DNA of 64,000 bases from a virus. The translations under genes were made by a program, and so were the position numbers. How positions within the stretch are numbered: position 1 is the first letter of the stretch; every line of letters begins with the position of its first letter. The stretch covers positions 1-64,000 of the IMG/VR virus record IMGVR_UViG_3300020165_000007, one strand, 5' to 3'. The notes below the pieces were generated by a model, which was given only the letters and a program-made list of their open reading frames with translations, was not told where the DNA came from and did no database searches. Of this stretch, positions 51,601-58,293 are shown piece by piece.

Positions 51601-53452
51601 TATTTTGTTCACTTACTTTCATATCATATGGTGGGAACCACATAATTCTACCACCGTTCGGACCTCTTTCACATGAAGGTAAATCTTGTACTGTAAAACC
51701 AGGTTTAGAGGATGTTCTCCAAGCTAAATTTTCTATCGAAAACATGTACTTTTTTACCTTTCCGTCTTGAATATTAGTTGATTCATTACCTCTCCAAGGT
51801 GCGATATTTAAATTATAGGTATTATCCAGTACTGAATATGTGAATTTTCTATTTTTTGTTGTTATACCCTCACTTTTTTGTAATTCATCGTTACTAAAGT
51901 ACGGCATATCTTTAGTGAAAACTCTACAATACTCTATTCCTTTAATTTCACCAGTACTTAAGTCTTCGTATTTAAAAACTGTTGAGCCTTTTGTAATCTC
52001 GCGAGTACCGTCATTAAATACTTTTGATACTTGATTTATTGCAGTACCAACGTGTTGTAACCTTGCGTCTCCTTGTAACCCTTCTGCAGAGTTAATTAAC
52101 CTTTGTGTGTCGTCTAATATAGACCCTTGAGTAAAGGTGTATTGTGTTGATACACCCGCATCAAATGATGACCTAATACTCGATGGTGCTTTCTGCGTTT
52201 TCTTTTCAAACCTATCCGTTTCAAAATTACTGTCGAAATTGGTATTATCTATATTTCCCCCTATACCTACAAATTTTCCCGCAGATTTTACACCGTCTAA
52301 ACTAGTCCATGTAAATCCTCCTTGTAATCTAGGTGCGTCATAATTACTATTGGTTTTGGTGTTAGACCTTAAAAATTTACTTCCGTTTAATCCAAATTTA
52401 AAATCGTTTGGTCCGTCTTTGGTTTCATATAATTTGGCAATTTCACCATACCCCCTTACTGCGGTTCTTACCTTATTACCAAATTGGTCTGTGGGTAATT
52501 CACCTGCCGGAGCGACCATATCAGTTAATTCTTGTTCTTTACTCCCTACGTAGTAATTTCCGGCGGGAGCTCGTAACCCAAAACTTCTACTATTTTCGGT
52601 ATAGTCAGGCGCAAAAACATTTAATGATATACTCTTAAATAATCTTTTAGTTTGTCCCCTACCTGTATTTGATATGAATGTGTCAGACGACTTTTTATTG
52701 GCTTGTGGAAGTAATGTACCTCTACTACTGAATTCACCTTTATTACCTGAAGCCTGATTAATACTAGATTGTTGAGCCACTTCACCAAAATAACTTCCTG
52801 GTATCCATGAGTATGGTGAGTATATTCCAGAAATTCTACTTATAAAATCTAAACCTTTACCTACTATGTTATTTGGAACAGAAATTTTCCAGTCACTTTC
52901 AATTAATTGTTCATTTCCAGTCGCAATGGCTAACACATCAAAAGGGTCTCCTAACGCATCAAGTATATTTACCCTACCAAGTGTTTGTTGATAGGTTTCT
53001 TCCGCAACTCTAAATTGAAATTGTGTTTTTAGTTGGTTTCCTGCTATTTGAGCTAATGTAGAATCTTGTGCTAGTCTTCCGTTGGAACCCATAGGGTCTA
53101 AAGTTGTCAGTAGAGTAAGTGAGTTGTACGTTGAAGCAACAAACGTATAGTACGTCTCTCGTTGTTCTATTTTTCTTTCTATATCTCTAATGTTTATTAA
53201 ATCATTGAATCCACCTTCAGGTCCATATTGATTTTGTATAAACGCTCTTTTTTGTGCTTGGTCAGTTACTTGAGACTCTTCGATTCTAATGGCATCTAAA
53301 ACTGCGACATCGTTAATTGAGAACTCCGAATTACCCGGTGAATCATTACCTTTATAACCTTCAGCATATGGTTCTAAATTCCTTACTAAAAGTTTTTTTC
53401 TAAAACCTTCAGTAGCGCTAAACGTTAATTGACTATTTGATTGGTTCGCCAT
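48695..53452 (-). CDS. large tail protein with internal OmpA-like domain (1585 aa)
   Basis: It begins MANQSNSQLTFSATEGFRKK. A segment at residues ~790-920 is an OmpA-C-like domain: the pattern IKLEGSASSPNSDAYNLSLSKRRVDSVKKYIL matches the G-x-A...N-x-x-L-S-x-x-R-x-x-x-V-x-x-Y-L core that binds peptidoglycan. Downstream is a conserved tail motif around LRIGDFYHTKIVIQQMSI...NPEGIGVQPMIADI. Placed between tape measure and the gp53-like gene, it is likely a baseplate hub protein that touches the cell wall layer. Preceded by a copy of the 14-bp motif. Confidence 0.6.
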   Translation of the reverse strand: MANQSNSQLTFSATEGFRKKLLVRNLEPYAEGYKGNDSPGNSEFSINDVAVLDAIRIEESQVTDQAQKRAFIQNQYGPEGGFNDLINIRDIERKIEQRETYYTFVASTYNSLTLLTTLDPMGSNGRLAQDSTLAQIAGNQLKTQFQFRVAEETYQQTLGRVNILDALGDPFDVLAIATGNEQLIESDWKISVPNNIVGKGLDFISRISGIYSPYSWIPGSYFGEVAQQSSINQASGNKGEFSSRGTLLPQANKKSSDTFISNTGRGQTKRLFKSISLNVFAPDYTENSRSFGLRAPAGNYYVGSKEQELTDMVAPAGELPTDQFGNKVRTAVRGYGEIAKLYETKDGPNDFKFGLNGSKFLRSNTKTNSNYDAPRLQGGFTWTSLDGVKSAGKFVGIGGNIDNTNFDSNFETDRFEKKTQKAPSSIRSSFDAGVSTQYTFTQGSILDDTQRLINSAEGLQGDARLQHVGTAINQVSKVFNDGTREITKGSTVFKYEDLSTGEIKGIEYCRVFTKDMPYFSNDELQKSEGITTKNRKFTYSVLDNTYNLNIAPWRGNESTNIQDGKVKKYMFSIENLAWRTSSKPGFTVQDLPSCERGPNGGRIMWFPPYDMKVSEQNSADWTTNQFLGRPEPIYTYNYTTRQGNLNWKIVVDHPSILNAIVDKELDGKDNQKINDIVDSFFAGCRKYDIYELAQRFPQFTLKDIYDIVTTTQNVTDYEYFQNEIQSTQITTTEPVIEEYTPIITTNDYSYSFYFDNDVPGPQNANSTTTEESYSSNLSAYILNQANYYTYADEDQKEPTGVFFQENIFNIEQKTKELCVKIKEAIDKGAIVNIKLEGSASSPNSDAYNLSLSKRRVDSVKKYILSFSDLDKHQDKLNIIEVTVGENTNINGVSCSEELTGADKIYSTAAMGCRAVSFATTIEEIPPEPNPQDLEPIIEETIITETVTGKTEVQRQIEAKEVREKRNVAKIIVKKLLTECDYFNKMKEDSPQVYQGIKDKLSFFHPTFHSITPEGLNSRLTFLQQCLRPGDTIPVIGEDGKPRQGDIKNTAFGSPPICILRIGDFYHTKIVIQQMSINYEPLTFDLNPEGIGVQPMIADINMSFNFIGGQGLKEPVSRLQNAVSFNYFGNTEIYDERSVPTEDTTDLDRSELDKIEANSNFTVKDGKVERTEEAGETIGQVTSTEVEDFLTGDINYKSFMKDYVLKSQAYVQNVISSLETISRLQSKIGVCYFTQDRLYTNGTSTGYLSGSDGFTTRIFGKPIKLQDKESDLKTKLIEDIDNNLNPFLKSPFTNIDKQNFKNSDVKKFKKNLKSFINLRMGVFQSIFNSKITDLLNVQTDFVRQNDISNLITANTDGYKNKTGSIDIFELSGSSTVDPSSSQANTNLEMIADIQTVAGDLEAFYNILFDDELGKYPRKDNLYQGFLSEDYDTEPQTRFCTASYFNILNDPESVKKTILGEELILKEDWVKYINEILYGFDTLIIPNTSESLDGQDPITIDGQSGLVDVYKELKRSSDLEISSLKFGFSQKFTLYNPFNLEKERNFTYIQKPQSQADSNQVFYFNTIFTDGINSGTDLEFNGKYTFN

Positions 53453-53461
53453 ACGAATCTA

Positions 53462-53475
53462 TTTTTATATAAATA
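53462..53475 (-). promoter_or_regulatory. 14-bp AT motif, copy 4
   Basis: TTTTTATATAAATA on the plus strand, 9 bases before the ATG at 53452, within a 39-base gap between tape measure and the OmpA-domain gene. Confidence 0.4.
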
Positions 53476-53491
53476 GATTAGATATTCATTT

Positions 53492-55585
53492 TTAAGCGGA
53501 ATATGTATTATTAGAATCGGTAAGTATTGTCATTAGTTTACTTGTAAAAGTAGGGTTATTAACAATTTCATTTGCCAATTGTTCAGATGATATGTTTTGT
53601 GGGAGATTTCTTCCGTCAACCGATAAATCTATTTTACCACCCACATTTAGATTAATTTCACCATTAACATTATTGCCGGTGTCGTCCATATTTTCTAATA
53701 AACTAGTTCCACCAATTATTATATCATCTTTCAAGAATCTTTGAACGGGCATTCCAGGTCTAGAAATAAAATCCTGATTCACAGGTGAGGTTGTGTCTGC
53801 AGATGTGTCAGGTGTTCCGGCAGCCGCATCGTCTATATTTTCACCCAAAAACATAGCAGCATTTGTAGCTAAATCACCAACTATATCACTAAAATTACCA
53901 AATAGTGTTTTGGCTGTAGTAAGTTGAGATAAAACACTATCAGGTATTAAACCTTCCATTTTAGTTTTAAATTCTGTAAGTCCACTCTCAGTTGATTGAT
54001 ATGCTGCGGTTATAAAATTCTCAACACTAAGACCAGAATCTTTCATTAAGTTAGTTTCGGGTAACTTATCATTCATATCTATAAGTGACGTCTCAATCGC
54101 GGTTCCAAATGTAGATGAAATGTTAAATGCGGCATTTTTAAAATGTTTTCTTGCTTCTTCATCTTGAAATCCTTCAGCGATATTCTGAGTTAACGCGTTT
54201 CCATAAATTTTTAAATTTTCTTCATTAATAGAGGCGTCTAAACCTTCCCTAACAACTTCAGCGTAAGCATCTAAACCACCTAAAGCATCAATCACTCCAT
54301 CAGTTTTTACACCCACTAAAGTAGTTGCCGACTTAGCGCTTTGATTGGCCCCCGCAATTTCTTGAAGTGCTGTAAGTTGTTCCATAGCGATTTCTCTATC
54401 GCTCATTTCATTCTTACTTTGTTGCTCTTTTAACGCCTTAAAATCATCTTGATTTAAATCTGCTGCCGATTTAATTGCGGGAATCATCTTTTTAGTCGCC
54501 TCATCAAAAGTAGGTATGGACACTTTTAAGTCACCTCCCTCAATTGTACTCATATTTGCAACTAGTTCTTTAAACTCTTCAGGAACTGTGGCCGTTCCCA
54601 ACATATCTAATTTTTTTGTTCTTTCAGCGGCTTTAAATGCGGTTTGAGTCATATCTTGGTAGGACATTCCAGCTAAATTAGCCGCCTCTCTTAGTCGATA
54701 CATTTCCGTAACAGGTATATCAAACTCACCAGTTTCCTCATTAAATACTGCAGCACTTTCAGCCATACCAACAACCGCATCCATCAATCCTTCAGTGTCT
54801 GTCTGAGCTAAATGTAGTAATTTAAATGGGTCACCTAAATCTCCTACAGCACCTCCCAACATCTGAAATCCGGCTGCAGTTTCTATTGCCGTTTCAGGGT
54901 CAAGTAACTTTTCAGAAAGTGAAAACGTTTGGGATACGTCCATCCTTAACGCTTGTGCCTTCGCCACCATACGAGAAAATCCTTCTACACCATCTTTAAA
55001 ATTGTAACTAGATAACATTTTTATGTTACTACCTATATCTTTCATAAACTTACCAACATTAATACCATAATCCCTGGCTTGTTTTTGCATGTCACTAATT
55101 TTTGAGATTGCATCTGATGTACCTACACCAATATTTCTAAATCCTTCAACAATTGGGACTATCTCAGCAGATGTAAGTCCAGCGTTACGTGCTAAGAGTT
55201 GCATATTTTCAACTTGCTCAGAAGATAGTAAAGTATTAACCCCCATTACATCATTTATTTGTTGTATTAAAATTAAGTTCTCTTCTAATCCAACTCCAAA
55301 TTTAGTAGTTTCAAATGTGGCTTCAGCCATAGTGGTCATTAACGCATTACCAATCGCACTAGTTTGTCCCATGGACTTAGTAGTTAGATTAAATGTTAGT
55401 TCTTGTAATTTAGCAGTATCTTCTATTACTGATGTCGGCATAATCATCCTCGCTAAACTTGAGGTTATATTTAATACCGTTGTATCTAAAAGTCCGGCGG
55501 CTTTATTTAAGCCGTCCATACCTTTACTAATATCGTTTATCGCGTTTTTAGCGTTATCTGCCGCTTCTCCAATTTTGTTAGCCAT
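53492..55585 (-). CDS. tape-measure-like tail protein (697 aa)
   Basis: Helix-rich, with Ala/Met-rich amphipathic stretches and patterns typical of tape measures (MGQTSAIGNALMTTMAEATFETTKFG, AGLTSAEIVPIVEGFRNIGVG, AAGFQMLGGAVGDLGDPF). It follows the chaperone-like pair and precedes the hub genes, the usual place for a tape measure. At 697 residues and about 1.5 A per residue it would set a tail of roughly 100 nm, comparable with T4 (gp29, 590 aa). The near-C-terminal part, with Gly/Asn-rich NGEINLNVGGKIDLSVDGRN, may be a docking segment. Confidence 0.7.
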   Translation of the reverse strand: MANKIGEAADNAKNAINDISKGMDGLNKAAGLLDTTVLNITSSLARMIMPTSVIEDTAKLQELTFNLTTKSMGQTSAIGNALMTTMAEATFETTKFGVGLEENLILIQQINDVMGVNTLLSSEQVENMQLLARNAGLTSAEIVPIVEGFRNIGVGTSDAISKISDMQKQARDYGINVGKFMKDIGSNIKMLSSYNFKDGVEGFSRMVAKAQALRMDVSQTFSLSEKLLDPETAIETAAGFQMLGGAVGDLGDPFKLLHLAQTDTEGLMDAVVGMAESAAVFNEETGEFDIPVTEMYRLREAANLAGMSYQDMTQTAFKAAERTKKLDMLGTATVPEEFKELVANMSTIEGGDLKVSIPTFDEATKKMIPAIKSAADLNQDDFKALKEQQSKNEMSDREIAMEQLTALQEIAGANQSAKSATTLVGVKTDGVIDALGGLDAYAEVVREGLDASINEENLKIYGNALTQNIAEGFQDEEARKHFKNAAFNISSTFGTAIETSLIDMNDKLPETNLMKDSGLSVENFITAAYQSTESGLTEFKTKMEGLIPDSVLSQLTTAKTLFGNFSDIVGDLATNAAMFLGENIDDAAAGTPDTSADTTSPVNQDFISRPGMPVQRFLKDDIIIGGTSLLENMDDTGNNVNGEINLNVGGKIDLSVDGRNLPQNISSEQLANEIVNNPTFTSKLMTILTDSNNTYSA

Positions 55586-55609
55586 TATTAAGTATTATAT
55601 TATAAATAC

Positions 55610-55813
55610 TTATCTTTTAGATTTTACTTTTTCGGACTGTTGTTTTCGTTTATCAAATTCCTCAACTAACTTTCCTATAAAGTATTTTCTTTCGTATGTA
55701 GGCATATTAATTAAGTCGTTATAAGAAAAATTTGCATGACGAGTTAAGTAATATATTTCATCAAGCACAGATACCCTAGATTCAGAAGAAAGGCCGAAAA
55801 AACTCCACCCCAA
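55610..55813 (-). CDS. small chaperone-like ORF without AUG start (67 aa)
   Basis: The frame shows a compact conserved-looking sequence (VLDEIYYLTRHANFSYNDLINMPTYERKYFIGKLVEEFDKR) like small tail-assembly proteins that follow gp26 in T4-like phages. No ATG occurs before the 37th codon. It begins with TTG at 55813 inside the end of the gp26-like gene (32-base overlap, +1 frame), beside a run of six U (55797-55802). Either a TTG start or a programmed frameshift from the upstream gene would produce it. It sits directly before the tape measure, as tail chaperone pairs do. Confidence 0.6.
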   Translation of the reverse strand: MGWSFFGLSSESRVSVLDEIYYLTRHANFSYNDLINMPTYERKYFIGKLVEEFDKRKQQSEKVKSKR

Positions 55814-56537
55814 AGGTGACTCTAACTGTCAACTCTTCTCCTGACGGGGCGTTTAAACTCCTTTCTAAGTCTAATTTTGGTTCCGAATTAGAAAGGCTAT
55901 TTCTTATGAATTTAGAATCCATAATTGGTAATTTTATGACGAAGCTTGTTATAAACTCTCTATCGGTGTTGTTGTCTACACTTACTATTTGTTTTGATAA
56001 CCTATTGGTTACTATGGGGGCCGTAACATTGTTTGGGTACTTCTCTAACATATCGTTAAGTTCCTGTACTTCTCCTACCGTAAGTAGTTTACATTTTACC
56101 ATATTTCCTGACTTAGGTAGTTTAAATGTAAATGTCCCGTCTTCTTCGGGTTCTTTTTCAAGTTTTTTGAAATTTAGCTCATCGAGACGAACCGTATGTT
56201 CAAATGAATTATTAGTTTTAGGGTCTCTTAATGTAAAATTATAATCGGGACCAAACGCTGTGTTTCTCAAAAATATTAAAATAGCCTCTAAATCACCTTC
56301 TAATAAGTCATTAACCTTAACGTCTGGTTCATATATCTTATTTTTAACTAAATCATTTATAATGTTTGGATTTTTACCGTTTCCGGCAGATACCAAAATA
56401 TTTTCATCCTGAGCTGTCAGATATCCAATTTTAAGACTCTTTTTTTTGTTTTTATAAAACTTACCCTGCGAGGGAAGTGTTACCACGTCATGTGGTAAAT
56501 TAAAGTCTTGTTGTCCATATTGTTTCGCTTCGTCCAT
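55782..56537 (-). CDS. 26: gp26-like baseplate/tail chaperone protein (251 aa)
   Basis: The family pattern runs LPSQGKFY (residues 21-28), a GYLTAQDENILVS strand-helix region, then KIYEPDVKVNDLLEGDLEAILIFLR...FGPDY and a LPKSGN segment. This is the layout of the T4 gp26-type family of baseplate hub/assembly proteins. It lies between the tube gene and the tape measure, where many phages have tail assembly chaperones. A strong terminator precedes it, so it needs its own promoter or read-through. Confidence 0.7.
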   Translation of the reverse strand: MDEAKQYGQQDFNLPHDVVTLPSQGKFYKNKKKSLKIGYLTAQDENILVSAGNGKNPNIINDLVKNKIYEPDVKVNDLLEGDLEAILIFLRNTAFGPDYNFTLRDPKTNNSFEHTVRLDELNFKKLEKEPEEDGTFTFKLPKSGNMVKCKLLTVGEVQELNDMLEKYPNNVTAPIVTNRLSKQIVSVDNNTDREFITSFVIKLPIMDSKFIRNSLSNSEPKLDLERSLNAPSGEELTVRVTFGVEFFRPFF

Positions 56538-56547
56538 ATTTTTGTGT

Positions 56548-56580
56548 AAAAAAAAACCATAGGGAATAAACCCTATGGTT
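56548..56580 (-). terminator. strong terminator after tail tube gene
   Basis: 10-bp stem AACCATAGGG / CCCTATGGTT (56555-56564, 56571-56580) with loop AATAAA, followed on the minus strand by eight or more U residues. The clearest intrinsic terminator in the window. Confidence 0.92.
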
Positions 56581-56614
56581 AATTATATAAACTATTATTT
56601 TTTTTTCAATAGTA

Positions 56615-57103
56615 TTAGTAAACCAAAATACATCTATCAGGACGTAATGTCGCTGTAATTGTTGCCAATGCGTCATCACTATATCCCAAACTATCAAAAT
56701 TAACATCAGTTAAGAAAGTACCCTGTAGAATCCATTTTTCAACCGCAACTCCTGTAGGGTCTAACATTTCAAGGTCTAGGTCTTTCTTATAACCAGCTGC
56801 GTATCCCATACGACCTGTAACGGACTCTGAGGTTAATCTTACCCATTCCATTAAGGCTTGTGCTGCCGATGGTCCTATGGGGTCTCTAAACGTCACGTTT
56901 ATCGTATTCCAAGTAAATCTACCAGCAACATAAGTAGATGTGTTTAAGAAAGGAATCTCAGTTGCGTTAATTTGGACGTTAGGTCTAGATGTGGACTCAA
57001 CATACCAAGAGTTAATACCCAATGATGAAGGAAAACTTAGAACAAATCTATTTTTTCTTTTCGGTTCATACGGTACGGGCATTTTCATTAATAAATCAGC
57101 CAT
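56615..57103 (-). CDS. 19: tail tube protein, gp19-like (162 aa)
   Basis: The major tube subunit that stacks as hexameric rings inside the sheath. Family features: MADLLMKMPVPYEPKRKNRF start, a hydrophobic strand VLSFPSSLGI, an FRDPIGPSAAQALMEW helix and a YSDDALATITATLRPDRC C-terminal strand pair. Length equals T4 gp19 (163 aa). Followed by a strong terminator, consistent with very high expression. Confidence 0.92.
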   Translation of the reverse strand: MADLLMKMPVPYEPKRKNRFVLSFPSSLGINSWYVESTSRPNVQINATEIPFLNTSTYVAGRFTWNTINVTFRDPIGPSAAQALMEWVRLTSESVTGRMGYAAGYKKDLDLEMLDPTGVAVEKWILQGTFLTDVNFDSLGYSDDALATITATLRPDRCILVY

Positions 57104-57224
57104 TGTATTTTGGTTTTAAATTTCGTTGTTTATTTTATTATAAATATCAGTGTTAAACTTTTTTCTCTTTACTTTTACTTTTTTAATTGTAAAATCCTTA
57201 ACTAGAGATTAGAAACTAGAATTT

Positions 57225-58076
57225 TTAAACTTCTTTTTTTTCTCCTCCTTTAGTTAAATAAGTTTTTACTGGGCTTTCATCTTTATATTCTTTATCTAAA
57301 AATGTTTTTATAGATTCTATATTTCCTGGGTCGTCATCAGAAAATCCTATTTGAGGTACAAAGTTATTACTCACATCATTAGTAAATGATACTTTTTGAC
57401 CTAATTTTTTACTTTGGTATTTAACGTAATTAATAAACTCTCTTAACGCTTTTATCTTACCTTCCTCCGGATTAGAGGCCGACCCCTCACCATAAGTAAC
57501 AGGATAATATTTATTCATATCTAAATATTCTTTTATTAAAAGTTGGTCGTCTTTCATAAGTTCTCCTGATAAATCCCGATATTTTTTTAAGTTTTCTACT
57601 AACTTACTTGAGTCTATTCCATTGTGGTTTGTAACAATAAGGTTATAAATAGAGTCTCTTAACACTGACGGAGTGTGACCTCTAGCAGTAATAATTGCAA
57701 ATATAGAACCTCCGTTAATACATTCCACAAAATCATTCCATGAAGGACCTGGAGAAGCTAATAAAGAGTCCACTATAAATTTCTTATCACCATCTACTCC
57801 AAAATTACGATAGGGATTTTCGGAATAACCTACAACAGTCTCATTATTATATTCAAAAGGCTCCACACCAATCTTTTGTCGATATTCGGCAAAATCTTCA
57901 GTAGACATACCTATCTCATTACCTTCATCAGTTTTTAAAATTATTCGAGTCGGCATAACGACAATATTATCATCCCAGTCAAAAGCATAATACTTTAAGT
58001 CAGGTTGACCGTCTTCGATACCTTCACTTATAAATAATTTATTAAGACTTTGATGTATAATACTTCTTAGACTCAT
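57225..58076 (-). CDS. HAD-superfamily phosphatase-like protein (283 aa)
   Basis: All four HAD motifs are recognisable: I, FDWDD (D33, D35); II, AIITARGH (T130); III, EEGKIKAL (K207); IV, GFSDDDPGN (D247-D249). A hydrolase of a small phosphorylated compound or nucleic acid end is likely; the substrate is unknown. The first 18 residues (MSLRSIIHQSLNKLFISE) form an amphipathic helix ending in I-S-E, which fits the T4 capsid-targeting peptide rule. It lies between sheath and tube genes, an unusual place for an enzyme. Packaging into the virion is a hypothesis. Confidence 0.8.
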   Translation of the reverse strand: MSLRSIIHQSLNKLFISEGIEDGQPDLKYYAFDWDDNIVVMPTRIILKTDEGNEIGMSTEDFAEYRQKIGVEPFEYNNETVVGYSENPYRNFGVDGDKKFIVDSLLASPGPSWNDFVECINGGSIFAIITARGHTPSVLRDSIYNLIVTNHNGIDSSKLVENLKKYRDLSGELMKDDQLLIKEYLDMNKYYPVTYGEGSASNPEEGKIKALREFINYVKYQSKKLGQKVSFTNDVSNNFVPQIGFSDDDPGNIESIKTFLDKEYKDESPVKTYLTKGGEKKEV

Positions 58077-58081
58077 GTATT

Positions 58082-58219
58082 TTAATTATTTAGATTTTCA
58101 ATTAATCTCTCTAATTGTGATTCCGTCAAAACAATATTTTGAGGTTTTTCAGAATAGGTCTTAACTCCATTACCATTAATTTGTAATGACTCTCTTAGTA
58201 ATTTTTTTTTAAATTCCAT
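58082..58219 (-). CDS. small protein, 45 aa
   Basis: ATG at 58219-58217, stop TAA at 58084-58082, 5 bases before the HAD gene. The sequence MEFKKKLLRESLQ...IVLTESQLERLIENLNN is basic at the start and amphipathic at the end, with two L-x-E sites (LRE, LTE). The short gap to the next gene and sensible composition argue that it is real. Function unknown; it may be an internal head peptide. Confidence 0.55.
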   Translation of the reverse strand: MEFKKKLLRESLQINGNGVKTYSEKPQNIVLTESQLERLIENLNN

Positions 58220-58253
58220 TTTTTTATTTTATTAAACGTTTAATTATATGGCT

Positions 58254-58285
58254 AAAAATGGGGGATACTTTTGTACCCCCCATTT
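58254..58285 (-). terminator. terminator after tail sheath gene
   Basis: Stem AAATGGGGG (58256-58264) with 58277-58285, continuing inward with TAC/GTA; on the minus strand it is followed by UUUUU. It lies 9 bases after the sheath stop. Confidence 0.85.
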
Positions 58286-58293
58286 AATAAATA

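Noticed and set aside
55089-55724. A 211-codon plus-strand frame opposite the tape measure.
   Set aside because: Antisense of a well-supported gene and its small neighbour; no start context and no recognisable content.
57104-57224. CTAG-containing inverted repeat in the 121-base gap between the HAD and tube genes.
   Set aside because: Stem too short to separate from chance in AT-rich DNA; no small ORF or tRNA found there.
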